A stretch of DNA of 64,000 nucleotides from Merdimonas faecis (lineage in GTDB: Bacteria > Bacillota > Clostridia > Lachnospirales > Lachnospiraceae): contig NZ_MIEH01000018.1 in assembly GCF_001754075.1 (NCBI RefSeq), forward strand, positions 372,001 to 436,000, read 5' to 3'. The translations under genes were made by a program, and so were the position numbers. Shown piece by piece: positions 42,614-52,359 of the stretch (positions within the stretch are counted from its first letter, which is position 1; the number at the start of each line of letters is the position of its first letter). Under the pieces are notes generated by a model. That model was given only the letters and a program-made list of their open reading frames with translations, was not told the DNA's origin and ran no database searches.

Positions 42614-43935
42614 ACTATCAACTCTCCTATCAAATCATATTCTAATGCTCCGGTCACACGCACCCTGGCAAAATCTCCGGACATCAGTTCTTCTTCTGTA
42701 TTTACAAAGATCAGGCCGTCCACATTCGGCGCATCCTTGTATGTCCTTCCCACATAAGCGTTCTCGTCGGCTACCTTGCCTTCGATCATTACCAGGACTT
42801 CTGTCCCGATCATGGCTTCCGCCTGGTCAAAGGCGATCTCCTGCTGCAGTTCCATCAGCTCGGCCTGACGCTCTTCTTTGATCTCCTCCGGGATCTGATC
42901 CGGCATCTCAGCCGCCGGCGTATCTTCTTCCGGCGAATAAGTAAAGACGCCCAGACGGTCAAATTCCATCTCGTCGACGAACTCCTTAAGCTCCTCGTGC
43001 TGCTCCTCTGTCTCTCCCGGGAACCCGGTGATCAGAGTCGTCCTGAGGCATATGTCCGGGATTTCCTTCCTGAGCTTTCCGATCACTTCTGTAAGCTGCG
43101 CTTTGGAAGTCCTTCTTCCCATTCGTTTCAGGATGCTGTCGCTGGCATGCTGGATCGGCAGATCCAGATAATTGCAGATCTTCTTTTCTTCCTTCATCAC
43201 CTGGATCAGATTGTCGTCGATTTCTTCCGGATAGCAGTAAAGGATCCGGATCCAGCGGATCCCGTCGATCCTGCAAAGCTCCTTCAAAAGACGGTGCAGG
43301 GACTTCTCTCCATAGAGATCTTTTCCATACAATGTGGTTTCCTGGGCCACCAGGATCAGCTCTTTTACTCCCTGGTCGGCCAGATCCTCTGCCTCCTTAA
43401 GAAGCCGCTCCATGGGAACGCTCCGGAAATTTCCCCGGAGCTTTGGTATGATGCAGTAGGTGCAGTGTTTGTCACAGCCCTCCGCAATCTTCAAATAGGC
43501 ATAATGCCCTCCTGTGGTAACGATCCTGTGGGGATCTGTAAGCGGCAGCGCGTCAAGGTCGTCTGTTCGCACATGTCCGTTTCCTTCCAGCGCTTCCCCT
43601 ATCGTCTTTACGATCTCTGTATAAGCCGTGGTGCCAAGAACGGCGTCTACCTCCGGAATCTCATCTAAGATCTCCTGCTGATAACGCTGTGCCAGACATC
43701 CTGTCACGATCAGCGCTTTCAGTCTTCCTTCTTCTTTGTATTGTGCCATCTCCAGAATTGTCTGGATACTCTCTTCCTTGGCGTCATGGATGAAACAGCA
43801 GGTGTTGATGACAATCACGTCTGCCTCCTGCTCATCATCCGTCATCTGGTACCCTTCCTTCGCAAGAAGCCCCAGCATGACCTCTGAATCCACCAGATTC
43901 TTGTCGCAGCCAAGGGATATAAATAATACGTTCAT
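42610..43935 (-). CDS. rimO: Ribosomal protein S12 methylthiotransferase RimO
   Basis: Radical SAM enzyme that methylthiolates an aspartate of ribosomal protein uS12. The 441-residue protein has the N-terminal UPF0004 domain with its three cluster cysteines (SLGCDKN, NTCCFI, VTGCLAQRY), the radical SAM motif CDKHCTYC, and a C-terminal TRAM domain ending in GELIV. The start at 43935 has AGGAGG 4 nt before it; the longer frame crosses the upstream terminator. It belongs to the MiaB-like group, but the short C-terminus and DLPIQHASD fit RimO. Confidence 0.92.
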   Translation of the reverse strand: MNVLFISLGCDKNLVDSEVMLGLLAKEGYQMTDDEQEADVIVINTCCFIHDAKEESIQTILEMAQYKEEGRLKALIVTGCLAQRYQQEILDEIPEVDAVLGTTAYTEIVKTIGEALEGNGHVRTDDLDALPLTDPHRIVTTGGHYAYLKIAEGCDKHCTYCIIPKLRGNFRSVPMERLLKEAEDLADQGVKELILVAQETTLYGKDLYGEKSLHRLLKELCRIDGIRWIRILYCYPEEIDDNLIQVMKEEKKICNYLDLPIQHASDSILKRMGRRTSKAQLTEVIGKLRKEIPDICLRTTLITGFPGETEEQHEELKEFVDEMEFDRLGVFTYSPEEDTPAAEMPDQIPEEIKEERQAELMELQQEIAFDQAEAMIGTEVLVMIEGKVADENAYVGRTYKDAPNVDGLIFVNTEEELMSGDFARVRVTGALEYDLIGELIV

Positions 43936-43962
43936 GCTTCCTCCTAAAGCCGGTTTCAAAGA

Positions 43963-43990
43963 AGGGCAGATACCTGCTGGCATCTGCCCT
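43963..43990 (-). terminator. Terminator of the yicC-gmk-rpoZ unit
   Basis: AGGGCAGAT (43963-43971) pairs exactly with ATCTGCCCT (43982-43990), followed on the minus strand by TCTTTG. It stands 38 bp after rpoZ and 28 bp before rimO; the T tract is short, so read-through into rimO is possible. Confidence 0.6.
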
Positions 43991-44027
43991 GTATCCACGT
44001 GCTTTCCGGCCGTGTTCTTTTTGATTT

Positions 44028-44330
44028 TTATACTTCTTCTGTCCCCTGTGCCTCTTCGGCCTCACTTGCATGGGCAGCTTCAAGAATCTTATCCTGCTCT
44101 TCCTCTCCGATGATCTTGATCTTGGACTGGTTCAGCTCGTCGATCGCAATAGACAACGGCTTCTCTCCGTCCTTTACAGCCACCAGCGGCATGGAGCCGT
44201 CAATGATCTCACGGGCTCTCTTTGCAGTAGCCATCACGATGGAGTAACGGCTGTTGACTACCTTGGTCTCGCCCTCTTCCACATCTTTATTTACCACTTT
44301 CATCAGATCTGTATAAGATGGATGCAACAT
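44028..44330 (-). CDS. rpoZ: RNA polymerase omega subunit
   Basis: A 100-residue omega subunit, with SRYSIVMATAKRAREI, the family core, and an acidic C-terminal tail. It chaperones the beta-prime subunit. It follows gmk with 3 bp between them, the standard gmk-rpoZ arrangement. Confidence 0.94.
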   Translation of the reverse strand: MLHPSYTDLMKVVNKDVEEGETKVVNSRYSIVMATAKRAREIIDGSMPLVAVKDGEKPLSIAIDELNQSKIKIIGEEEQDKILEAAHASEAEEAQGTEEV

Positions 44331-44333
44331 GTT

Positions 44334-44957
44334 TTATTCTCCTTTCAACTCTTCTTTCATATGCTCCATAAATGCGGTATTCCGAAAACCTCTTCTGTGT
44401 TCTCCCTGGATGATCTGGTGCATTTCTTCCACACACTCATCCAGAACGTCATTGATGATCAGATAATCATACCGGTCCATAAATTCCGCCTCTTCCGCCG
44501 CACGCTTCATACGGCCCTCGATGACTTCCGCGGACTCTGTTCCCCGGCCTGTAAGCCTGCTTCTAAGCTCCTCCGCCGTCGGTGGAGTTACAAATAAAAG
44601 CAGAGTCTCCGGAAAAGCTTCCTTTACTTTCAGCGCTCCCTGGATCTCGATCTCAAGGATCACATCCTTTCCCGCTTCCAGCTGCTCTTCTACGTAAGTA
44701 CGGGGTGTCCCGTAATAATTATCCACGTATTTAGCATACTCTATCAGTTCTTCTTTCGCAATCATTTTTTCAAATTCTTCTACCGAGCGGAAGAAATACT
44801 CCCGGCCTTCCTGCTCACCCGGCCTTGGCGTCCTGGTCGTCGCAGAGACAGAGAGGGCATACGTTTCCTCATACTTTTTAAGCAGTTCCTTCATAATGGT
44901 TCCCTTTCCGGCGCCGGAAAATCCAGAAACCACGATCAGAATTCCTTTTTCTTTCAT
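44334..44957 (-). CDS. gmk: Guanylate kinase
   Basis: Phosphorylates GMP to GDP. The 207-residue protein has the P-loop GFSGAGKGT, the GMP-binding TTRTPRPGEQEGREYFF region (cited as TTRTPRPGE) and EIEIQGALKVK. It stands between yicC and rpoZ in the conserved order yicC-gmk-rpoZ. Confidence 0.96.
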   Translation of the reverse strand: MKEKGILIVVSGFSGAGKGTIMKELLKKYEETYALSVSATTRTPRPGEQEGREYFFRSVEEFEKMIAKEELIEYAKYVDNYYGTPRTYVEEQLEAGKDVILEIEIQGALKVKEAFPETLLLFVTPPTAEELRSRLTGRGTESAEVIEGRMKRAAEEAEFMDRYDYLIINDVLDECVEEMHQIIQGEHRRGFRNTAFMEHMKEELKGE

Positions 44958-44970
44958 GTACTGCTCCTCC

Positions 44971-45852
44971 CTATTCGATATTCTGGATCTGTTCTCTTAC
45001 TTTTTCGATCTCTGTCTTCAGATCGATTCCAACATTGGAAGTTTCCAGGTCATTAGCCTTGGAAAGGATGGTGTTGGCCTCCCGGTTCATCTCCTGGGCG
45101 ATAAAGTCCAGCTTCCGTCCGATTCCGTTTTCATCGAACTTTAATGTCTCCTTCATATGTACAATGTGGCTCCGGAGTCTTACGATCTCCTCGTCCGTAC
45201 AGATCTTGTCCGCAAACATGACTACCTCTGCGGCGATCCTGCTCTCTTCGATCTGGGTATCCTCTAAGAGCTCCTTTACCTTTGTCTCCAGCTTCTCACG
45301 ATACTCTGCAATAATCTGAGGCGAACGCTTCTCAATCTGCTCGGTCAGCATCAGCATGTCGTCCAGTTTTTCTAACAGATCCTTTTTCAGATTCTCGCCT
45401 TCTGTACTCCGCGTCTCCACAAACTGGCTGATTGCTCCCGAAAGCGCTTTCTTAAGCTCGTTCCACAGCTCCTCTTCATCCACGGCCTGCTCTTCCATCG
45501 TCAGGACCTCCGGACACCGGGACAGGTGTGAAACCCGTACATCATTTTCCAGGCCAAACGTCTCCTGCATCTGCTGGAAATACTTCAGATACTCTCCTGC
45601 CAGCGTCTCGTTATATTTCAGAGATACCTGACTCTCTGAGAGATCCTCATAGGTAATAAAAATATCTACTTTTCCTCTCTGGACACTTTGTTTTAACAGA
45701 CTCCGGATGGCTGTTTCGAAGAAATTCAATTTCTTCGGCATACGGATATTGACATCCAGGTACCGATGATTAACGCCTTTCATCTCTACCACGAATCTTC
45801 GCTGTCCTTCCGCCACCTCACAGCGTCCGAATCCAGTCATACTTTTGATCAT
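44971..45852 (-). CDS. YicC-family endoribonuclease
   Basis: A 293-residue protein of the YicC family, which has been shown to be an endoribonuclease in E. coli and Bacillus. It begins MIKSMTGFGRCEV, the family signature, has KGVNHRYLDVNIRMP, and ends with GRKLDFIAQEMNREANTILSK (cited as KLDFIAQEMNREANT). Its promoter overlaps the divergent rqcH promoter. Linked to gmk and rpoZ as in many bacteria. Confidence 0.92.
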   Translation of the reverse strand: MIKSMTGFGRCEVAEGQRRFVVEMKGVNHRYLDVNIRMPKKLNFFETAIRSLLKQSVQRGKVDIFITYEDLSESQVSLKYNETLAGEYLKYFQQMQETFGLENDVRVSHLSRCPEVLTMEEQAVDEEELWNELKKALSGAISQFVETRSTEGENLKKDLLEKLDDMLMLTEQIEKRSPQIIAEYREKLETKVKELLEDTQIEESRIAAEVVMFADKICTDEEIVRLRSHIVHMKETLKFDENGIGRKLDFIAQEMNREANTILSKANDLETSNVGIDLKTEIEKVREQIQNIE

Positions 45853-45893
45853 AATTACTTATTCCTCTTTCCGTGCATTTTATGCCATCGTTA

Positions 45894-45922
45894 ATTATAA
45901 GGCATTTGGAATATCCCGTCAA
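45894..45922 (-). promoter_or_regulatory. Promoter of yicC-gmk-rpoZ
   Basis: On the minus strand TTGACG (45917-45922) and TATAAT (45894-45899) with a 17-bp spacer, 42 bp before yicC. Confidence 0.8.
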
Positions 45923-45934
45923 CTATGATATACT
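45906..45934 (+). promoter_or_regulatory. Promoter of rqcH, overlapping that of yicC
   Basis: TTGGAA (45906-45911) and TATACT (45929-45934) with a 17-bp spacer. Its -35 box lies in the yicC spacer and the two spacers interlock. Confidence 0.7.
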
Positions 45935-45969
45935 AAGAAGCAATCACATTTTAAGGAAGGATTTTGATT

Positions 45970-47706
45970 ATGGCTTTCGACGGAATTACTGTAGCTGCAC
46001 TCACAAAAGAGCTGAAAGAAACCATCTGTGACGGCAGGATCGCAAAGATCGCCCAGCCGGAATCAGACGAGCTATTACTGACAATAAAAACAAAGGAAGG
46101 ACAGCGCCGGTTATCCATATCAGCCAGCGCCTCTCTCCCCTTGATCTATCTGACAAATGATAATAAACCAAGCCCTATGACTGCTCCCAATTTCTGTATG
46201 CTCCTTCGCAAACATATCGGGAACGGCCGGATCGTGGACGTCTCACAGCCTGGCCTTGAGCGGATCATCCAGCTTCGGATCGAACATCTGGACGAGCTTG
46301 GCGATCTGCGCCAGAAAACGCTGGTCGTTGAGATCATGGGGAAACACAGCAACATCATCTTCTGCGACGAAAAGGACCAGATCATCGACAGTATCAAGCA
46401 CGTGCCGGCTCAGATGAGCTCCGTGCGGGAGGTTCTGCCGGGAAGGCCTTACTTCATCCCGGATACGATGGAAAAGCAGGATCCTCTTACTGCTGCTGGC
46501 GAAGACTTCTCCCGGGCACTTCGGGGAAAGCCCATGCGGATCTCCAAGGCAGTCTACACCAGTTTTACCGGCATCAGTCCGGTGGTTGCCGAAGAAATCT
46601 GTTACCTTGCAGGCATTGATTCCCAGATGACGGCCTCTGACCTTACTGATGACATGCTGACCCATCTGTACCGTCAGTTTCAATATTATATGGAAGATGT
46701 CAGAAACAGCGCCTTCACCCCGGTCATCTATTTCGACGGGAATACCCCGAAGGAGTTTTCCGCCCTGCCGCTGACCCACTTCCAGAATCTGGAGAAGAAA
46801 GAATACAGTTCCATCTCCGAGGTACTCTCCACTTATTATGCCACCAGGAACGCACTGGTCCGTATCCGCCAGAAAAGTGCGGATCTCAGACATATCGTGC
46901 AGACAGCACTGGAGCGGAACCGAAAAAAATACGAACTTCAGTCAAGACAGCTGAAAGACACAGAAAACCGGGATCTCTATAAGGTCTACGGCGAGCTGAT
47001 CAATGCATACGGTTACCAGCTCCCGGAAGGTTCTAAAGAGCTGACTGCACTGAATTACTATACCGGAGAAGAGCTCACCATCCCGCTGGATCCTGTCAAG
47101 ACCCCGCAGGAAAACGCACAGAAATATTTTGCCCGGTACAACAAACAGAAACGGACCTATGAGGCTCTGACCGAACTTATTTCCGAGACCGGCGACGAGA
47201 TCCGATACCTGGAATCCGTAGAAAGCGCCCTTGATATCGCCCTCTATGAGGAAGACCTGACCCAGATCAAAGAGGAACTCTCTCAGGCAGGTTACATCCG
47301 CAGGAGACAGCAAAAGAAAAAGGCCAAAATTTTAAGCCGTCCTCTTCACTATGTCTCCAGTGACGGCTATCATATGTATGTAGGAAAGAATAATCTTCAG
47401 AATGAAGAGCTGACATTCCACTTCGCCTCGGGAAATGACTGGTGGTTCCACGCAAAAGGCGTACCGGGATCCCATGTGATCCTGAAAAGCGGCGGCGACG
47501 AGGTTCCGGACCGTACCTTTGAGGAGGCAGGTCGCCTGGCAGCTTATTATTCCAAAAACCGCGGGAATGAAAAGGCCGAGATCGATTACATTGAGAAAAA
47601 GCATGTAAAAAAAGTAAACGGCGGCCGTCCGGGATTTGTGATCTATCATACCAATTATTCGCTGGTCATTGATTCAGATATCAGCGGGATTGAAGAAGTG
47701 AAATAA
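45970..47706 (+). CDS. rqcH: Rqc2 homologue RqcH (NFACT protein)
   Basis: Ribosome quality control factor that recruits alanyl-tRNA to stalled 50S subunits and adds alanine tails in Bacillus. The 578-residue protein has an NFACT-N domain (AFDGITVAALTKEL to LPGRPY), a coiled-coil middle region (about 290-430), and the C-terminal NFACT-R domain with NDWWFHAKGVPGSHVIL. Older names are FbpA or fibronectin-binding protein. The ATG at 45970 is preferred to the in-frame TTG at 45964; GGAAGG is 9 nt upstream. It stands alone. Confidence 0.93.
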   Translation: MAFDGITVAALTKELKETICDGRIAKIAQPESDELLLTIKTKEGQRRLSISASASLPLIYLTNDNKPSPMTAPNFCMLLRKHIGNGRIVDVSQPGLERIIQLRIEHLDELGDLRQKTLVVEIMGKHSNIIFCDEKDQIIDSIKHVPAQMSSVREVLPGRPYFIPDTMEKQDPLTAAGEDFSRALRGKPMRISKAVYTSFTGISPVVAEEICYLAGIDSQMTASDLTDDMLTHLYRQFQYYMEDVRNSAFTPVIYFDGNTPKEFSALPLTHFQNLEKKEYSSISEVLSTYYATRNALVRIRQKSADLRHIVQTALERNRKKYELQSRQLKDTENRDLYKVYGELINAYGYQLPEGSKELTALNYYTGEELTIPLDPVKTPQENAQKYFARYNKQKRTYEALTELISETGDEIRYLESVESALDIALYEEDLTQIKEELSQAGYIRRRQQKKKAKILSRPLHYVSSDGYHMYVGKNNLQNEELTFHFASGNDWWFHAKGVPGSHVILKSGGDEVPDRTFEEAGRLAAYYSKNRGNEKAEIDYIEKKHVKKVNGGRPGFVIYHTNYSLVIDSDISGIEEVK

Positions 47707-47708
47707 AA

Positions 47709-47757
47709 AGGGAGGGTACCCTGGAGCCGTAAAACGGCGTAGGATACCCTCTCTTAT
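47709..47757. terminator. Convergent terminator between rqcH and the DUF815 gene
   Basis: A nested hairpin with GAGGGTA / TACCCTC outer arms, CCT / AGG, and an inner AGCCGT-AAA-ACGGC stem. On the minus strand it runs into TTTTTATTT; on the plus strand into CTCTTATCTT. It would serve both converging genes. Confidence 0.8.
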
Positions 47758-47761
47758 CTTC

Positions 47762-49054
47762 TTACACTTCCATCCCGGCCAGATAATCGATAAACTGCTG
47801 GGCGGTTCTTCCGGAAAGGCCTCCATGATTCAGTTCCCACCGTCCTGCTTCTAAGAGCAGCTGATCCTCCGGCATCTCGATTTGATTCCGCTTTGCCAGT
47901 TCAAGCACGATCTTCTGGAACTCCTTCTTCTCCGGCTTTCCGTAATAGATCGTCACTCCGAACCTTGCCACCAGAGACAGTTTCTCCTGCACGGTATCGT
48001 TGGTATGCAGCTCTTCATCCCGGTCCTGCTTATCCCGGAAGGTTTCCCGGATCAGGTGACGCCGGTTAGAGGTGGCATAGATCAGGATGTTATCCGGCTT
48101 CTTTTCCAGTCCTCCTTCGATCACCGCTTTCAAATATTTATATTCAATCTCGAATTCTTCAAAGGACAGATCATCCATATAGATGATGAATTTATAGTTC
48201 CGGTCTTTGATCTGAGCAATCACGTCATTGAGATCCTGGAACTGATGCTTGTAGATCTCGATCATCCGGAGTCCCTGGTCATAATACTGGTTTAAGACCG
48301 CTTTGATAGAGGAAGATTTCCCAGTCCCCGCATCCCCATATAACAGACAGTTGTTGGCTTTCCGCCCTTTCACAAATGCCTCTGTATTATCCACCAGCTT
48401 CTTTTTCGCAATCTCATATCCTACCAGATCGTCCAGGTGTACGTGGGCGATCTTTGTGATCGGCACGATCTTTACGCCCTCTTCCGTATGCTCTACCCGA
48501 AATGCTTTGTGAAGCCCCAGCTTCCCTACCCCGAACTCCTGATAGAATTTTGTGACTCTCTCTTTAAAAGCCCCGGCGTCCGGCGCCTCCGAAAGCGAGC
48601 GGCTTAAGGAGCAGATCCGATCCCGGATCCTCTGGTTAAATACTTTCCCATGTCCGCTGATACCCTGATAATCACAGATCAAAGAAAGAAGATCCGTCTC
48701 AAAAACAGCCTCCATCTCCCGGAAATCATAATCAAACAGTTCCTTAAATATAGCAAAGTCATGGAGCGCCGCCGTATTGATGCTTCCATCCACCGCCCCT
48801 ACGATCTCGCAGGAGGTGCTGTAGGCATTTTCATTGCTGGCCAGAAGATAGGTCAGATAGTCCTGCCAGAGATTCCCCTCAAATCCATGACTGACCGCCA
48901 GTTCTATAAGGCCGTTCACCACGTCCGCCAGAAGAGCAGCCAAATCCTCCCGGTTGTAATACTCATTTTCATATTCTTCCATCAGAAAGACCATATCTTG
49001 CAAAAGCTGGCCTTCCTCCATATTCTTATATAAGATCAGTTCATTCGTCCGCAT
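47762..49054 (-). CDS. DUF815 family AAA+ ATPase
   Basis: A 430-residue protein with an N-terminal helical region and a C-terminal AAA+ module: Walker A GDAGTGKSS, Walker B FIIYMDDLSFEEFE, sensor 1 ILIYATSNRRHL and a conserved RDKQDRDEELH segment. This matches DUF815 proteins, whose role is unknown. It starts 13 bp after the pheA stop. The ATG at 49054 has GAGGG upstream; the longer frame overlaps pheA. Confidence 0.88.
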   Translation of the reverse strand: MRTNELILYKNMEEGQLLQDMVFLMEEYENEYYNREDLAALLADVVNGLIELAVSHGFEGNLWQDYLTYLLASNENAYSTSCEIVGAVDGSINTAALHDFAIFKELFDYDFREMEAVFETDLLSLICDYQGISGHGKVFNQRIRDRICSLSRSLSEAPDAGAFKERVTKFYQEFGVGKLGLHKAFRVEHTEEGVKIVPITKIAHVHLDDLVGYEIAKKKLVDNTEAFVKGRKANNCLLYGDAGTGKSSSIKAVLNQYYDQGLRMIEIYKHQFQDLNDVIAQIKDRNYKFIIYMDDLSFEEFEIEYKYLKAVIEGGLEKKPDNILIYATSNRRHLIRETFRDKQDRDEELHTNDTVQEKLSLVARFGVTIYYGKPEKKEFQKIVLELAKRNQIEMPEDQLLLEAGRWELNHGGLSGRTAQQFIDYLAGMEV

Positions 49055-49067
49055 TGTATTTTCCCTC

Positions 49068-50198
49068 TTAATAATTTCCAAGAATCCTTAAGTTTGTACT
49101 TTCTTCCCGCAGCCCCCGGATTGCGTTCTTTACCGCTGCATCCGCCAGGTTTCCTTCAAAATCGATGAAGAACCTGTATTCCCAGTTTCTGCCCTTCACC
49201 GGCCGGGACTCGATCTTTGTCATGTTCAGATCATTATATATGAAATGAGACAACAGATGATACAAAGAGCCGCTGGTGTGCGGAAGCTCAAAGCAGATGC
49301 TGATCTTATCCGCATCCTCCAGGAATATCTTCTGGTTGGTCACCACGATAAAACGGGTGGAATTATCCAGATCATCATTGATCTGATCCTGAAGCACCGT
49401 AAGGCCATGGACGCTGGCCGCATAGGCGCTGCAGACTGCTGCCTGGCTCTTATCTTTGTCTTCCAGGATCTTCTTGGCCGCGATCGCCGTGTTCGCCACG
49501 CTGATCTGCTGCCAGTCGCTGTGTTCGTTCAGGAACCGGGACGCCTGCATCAAAGCCACACCCTTGGAGTAAACTCTCCGGATATCCGAAATCTCTGCTC
49601 CCGGAAGCCCTGCCAGTGTATGTTCGATCGGGATCGTGGTCTCTCCTACGATATAATTTTCGAATTCTACCAGCAGATCGTACATCTCATCTACGGCTCC
49701 CGCTGTAGAGTTCTCAATAGGAAGCACCGCAAAATCCGCCGATCCCTCTTCGATCGCCTCCATCGCCTCCCGGAAGGTCTGCACGTAAAAACAGTTGCAG
49801 TTTTCTCCGAAATAGTGTTTGGTGGCCGCCTGACTGTACGCCCCGTCAGTTCCCGGAAATACGATCCTTGCATTTCCCGCATGGAGAGAGGAAACGCCGA
49901 TAAACGGAAGTCTCCCAAGGGCGCCGGCCTGCACCAGCTGCTGATACTGAAGCTTCCTGCTCATAGACATCAGCTGCTCGTACAGCTCATGTACACCTTT
50001 TCTGTTAAATTCAGTGGACACCTTGCTCTCCACACTTTTCAGCTTCTCACTCTCCCGCTGGCGGTCAAAGACCTTTCTTCCATTCTGAATTTTATATTCT
50101 CCCACCTGTCCGCAGAGATCCATTCTCTTTTCAAACAGTTTCACGATCTCGTCATCTACCGCATCCAGCTGTTCTCTTAATTCTGTCAATGATGCCAT
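49068..50198 (-). CDS. pheA: Bifunctional chorismate mutase/prephenate dehydratase
   Basis: Two consecutive steps of phenylalanine synthesis in one 376-residue protein. Residues 1-90 are an AroQ-type chorismate mutase (LTELREQLDAVDDEIVKLF), about 110-285 the prephenate dehydratase (FPGTDGAYSQAATKHYF, LPIENSTAGAV, DNSTRFIVV), and the end an ACT domain with the ESRP motif that binds phenylalanine in feedback inhibition. AGGAG is 9 nt before ATG 50198. A TATAAT on the minus strand at 50231-50236 may be its -10 box, with no clear -35. Confidence 0.95.
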   Translation of the reverse strand: MASLTELREQLDAVDDEIVKLFEKRMDLCGQVGEYKIQNGRKVFDRQRESEKLKSVESKVSTEFNRKGVHELYEQLMSMSRKLQYQQLVQAGALGRLPFIGVSSLHAGNARIVFPGTDGAYSQAATKHYFGENCNCFYVQTFREAMEAIEEGSADFAVLPIENSTAGAVDEMYDLLVEFENYIVGETTIPIEHTLAGLPGAEISDIRRVYSKGVALMQASRFLNEHSDWQQISVANTAIAAKKILEDKDKSQAAVCSAYAASVHGLTVLQDQINDDLDNSTRFIVVTNQKIFLEDADKISICFELPHTSGSLYHLLSHFIYNDLNMTKIESRPVKGRNWEYRFFIDFEGNLADAAVKNAIRGLREESTNLRILGNY

Positions 50199-50325
50199 AT
50201 CCTGTACTCCTTTTTTCAAAACTAAAAATTATTATAGTACATCCCGACCGTAAAATCCACCTTACATTCTTAACCTTTTTCAACGATCCCTTTCTTTTCT
50301 AATTTGAAAAATTTCCATGCAGACA

Positions 50326-50354
50326 TTGAAAAACTTTTGTATTTAGTATATGAT
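50326..50354 (+). promoter_or_regulatory. Promoter of nitroreductase-pyrBI
   Basis: TTGAAA (50326-50331) and TATGAT (50349-50354) with a 17-bp spacer, 38 bp before the nitroreductase start. Confidence 0.65.
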
Positions 50355-50392
50355 GTATGAAAGATTTCAATATATAGCAGGGAGGGAACCAT

Positions 50393-50929
50393 ATGAACAC
50401 GACAGAATGTATCCGTACCAGAAGGAGCATCCGAAAATTCAAGGCTGCACCCGTTGATCATTCACTTTTAGAGTCATTGATTTCTGACACTTCTTATTCC
50501 CCATCGTGGAAAAACAGTCAGATCACCCGTTTTATTGCTATTGAGGATTCTTCTATTCTTGATTCCATCGTTCAAGATTATACCCCTTCTTTTAATTCCG
50601 ATATTATTAAACAGGTGCCTGTTCTTCTGGCAGTCACTTTTGTAAAAGGACGATCCGGCTTTGAACGTGATGGTTCTTTTTCTACGAAAAAGGGAGACCG
50701 CTGGCAGATGTTCGATGTGGGTGTGGCTTGCCAGACCTTTTGTCTTGCCGCACACAATGCAGGACTTGGGACTGTGATCATGGGGATCTGGGATGAAGAT
50801 GGAATCACGAAGCTGTTAAAGCTGCCCGATGATCAGGAGCTTGCCGCTTTGATTGCAGTGGGCTGGCCTGACGTCGACCCGGATGTCCCGATGCGGAAAT
50901 CCGTTGATGAGTTATTGACCTATTTATAA
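50393..50929 (+). CDS. Nitroreductase-family flavoprotein
   Basis: A 178-residue FMN-dependent oxidoreductase. The N-terminal [15 protein letters not shown] carries the usual FMN-binding arginines, [12 protein letters not shown] the second FMN contact, and [17 protein letters not shown] the C-terminal segment. The exact substrate is unknown. The start has GGGAGG 8 nt upstream. It is 22 bp upstream of pyrB on the same strand, so possibly co-transcribed, though the functional link with pyrimidine synthesis is unclear. Confidence 0.88.
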   Translation: MNTTECIRTRRSIRKFKAAPVDHSLLESLISDTSYSPSWKNSQITRFIAIEDSSILDSIVQDYTPSFNSDIIKQVPVLLAVTFVKGRSGFERDGSFSTKKGDRWQMFDVGVACQTFCLAAHNAGLGTVIMGIWDEDGITKLLKLPDDQELAALIAVGWPDVDPDVPMRKSVDELLTYL

Positions 50930-50951
50930 CAAACAATTTGAGGAGGTTTTT

Positions 50952-51872
50952 ATGAGACATTTGATGAGCCCGCTGGATTTTTCTGTGGAGGAGCTGGACC
51001 AGCTCATGGATCTTGCTGCCGATATTGAAAAGAATCCGGCAAAATACGCACATGCCTGCGAAGGGAAAAAGCTTGCCACTTTATTCTATGAGCCCAGTAC
51101 CCGTACTCGGTTAAGCCATGAAGCGGCTATGCTGAACCTTGGAGGAAGTGTACTGGGATTTTCTACCGCTGATTCCAGCTCCGCCACAAAGGGAGAAAGC
51201 GTGTCTGATACGATCCGCATGATTTCCTGTTATGCAGATATCTGTGCTATGCGCCACCCGAAGGAAGGTGCTTCCATGGTAGCCTGCCAGCACTCGGAAA
51301 TCCCGGTGATCAACGCTGGAGACGGCGGACATCAGCATCCGACTCAGACATTGACTGACCTTCTGACCATACGTTCTCTTAAAGGACATCTGGACAATAT
51401 GACAATCGGCCTGTGCGGAGATCTGAAATTCGGCCGTACCGTACATTCTCTGATCCACGCTCTGGTGCGCTATCCCGGCGTACGCTTCGTGCTGATTTCT
51501 CCGGAGGAATTAAGACTTCCAAGCTATATCCGGTCTGATGTACTGGACCGCCAGAATGTTCCTTATGAAGAGGTTGTTCGTCTGGAGGATGCCCTGCCGG
51601 ATCTGGATCTGCTCTATATGACCCGTGTACAGAAGGAACGCTTCTTCAACGAGGAAGATTACGTCCGTATGAAAGACTTTTACATTCTGGATGCGAAAAA
51701 GATGGAACTGGCTCCGGAGGATATGTATGTACTCCACCCGCTTCCCAGGGTAAATGAAATCTCTGTCGAAGTAGACAAGGATCCGCGGGCCGCTTACTTT
51801 AAACAGGCAAAATACGGAGTCTACATAAGAATGGCGCTGATACTGACACTGCTGGAAATCAAAGTTGATTAG
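50952..51872 (+). CDS. pyrB: Aspartate carbamoyltransferase catalytic subunit
   Basis: Committed step of pyrimidine synthesis, carbamoyl phosphate plus aspartate. The 306-residue protein has the carbamoyl-phosphate loop [15 protein letters not shown], the 80s loop SSATKGES, and the C-terminal [15 protein letters not shown] is 5-6 nt before the ATG. The pyrI regulatory subunit follows, indicating the E. coli-type allosteric holoenzyme. Confidence 0.96.
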   Translation: MRHLMSPLDFSVEELDQLMDLAADIEKNPAKYAHACEGKKLATLFYEPSTRTRLSHEAAMLNLGGSVLGFSTADSSSATKGESVSDTIRMISCYADICAMRHPKEGASMVACQHSEIPVINAGDGGHQHPTQTLTDLLTIRSLKGHLDNMTIGLCGDLKFGRTVHSLIHALVRYPGVRFVLISPEELRLPSYIRSDVLDRQNVPYEEVVRLEDALPDLDLLYMTRVQKERFFNEEDYVRMKDFYILDAKKMELAPEDMYVLHPLPRVNEISVEVDKDPRAAYFKQAKYGVYIRMALILTLLEIKVD

Positions 51873-51886
51873 GAGGAATCATCATT

Positions 51887-52354
51887 ATGGTAAATAACAC
51901 TCTGACCGTCGGACGGATCGAGGAAGGCTTTGTGCTGGACCACATCCAGGCCGGAAGAAGCATGGATATCTATAAATATCTGCACCTGGATAAACTGGAC
52001 TGCTGCGTGGCTATTATCAAAAATGCCAAGAGCAGCAAGATGGGTAAGAAAGACATCATGAAAATTGAATGTCCCATTGACTTTATGGATCTGGATATTC
52101 TTGGATTTATTGATCACAATATCACCGTCAATATTATCAAAGATTCCGAGATTGTTGCAAAGAAAAGCCTGCATCTTCCTTCCCGGATTACCAATGTGAT
52201 CCGGTGTAAGAACCCCAGATGCATTACTTCTATTGAGCAGCAGCTGGATCACGTTTTCGTGCTGACGGATCCGGAAAAAGAGATTTATCGCTGCAAATAC
52301 TGCGAAGAGAAATATGACGGGCCGATGCGCCGGAAGAAAAAAAGTTCAAAATAA
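51887..52354 (+). CDS. pyrI: Aspartate carbamoyltransferase regulatory subunit
   Basis: A 155-residue regulatory chain that binds CTP and ATP. The N-terminal allosteric domain has the LDHIQAGRSMDIYKYL nucleotide region; the C-terminal zinc site keeps four cysteines as CKNPRC (Cx4C) and CKYC (CxxC), which contact PyrB. It ends in a lysine-rich tail and stops 5 bp before the RNase P RNA 3-prime end on the other strand. Confidence 0.95.
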   Translation: MVNNTLTVGRIEEGFVLDHIQAGRSMDIYKYLHLDKLDCCVAIIKNAKSSKMGKKDIMKIECPIDFMDLDILGFIDHNITVNIIKDSEIVAKKSLHLPSRITNVIRCKNPRCITSIEQQLDHVFVLTDPEKEIYRCKYCEEKYDGPMRRKKKSSK

Positions 52355-52359
52355 AAAAA

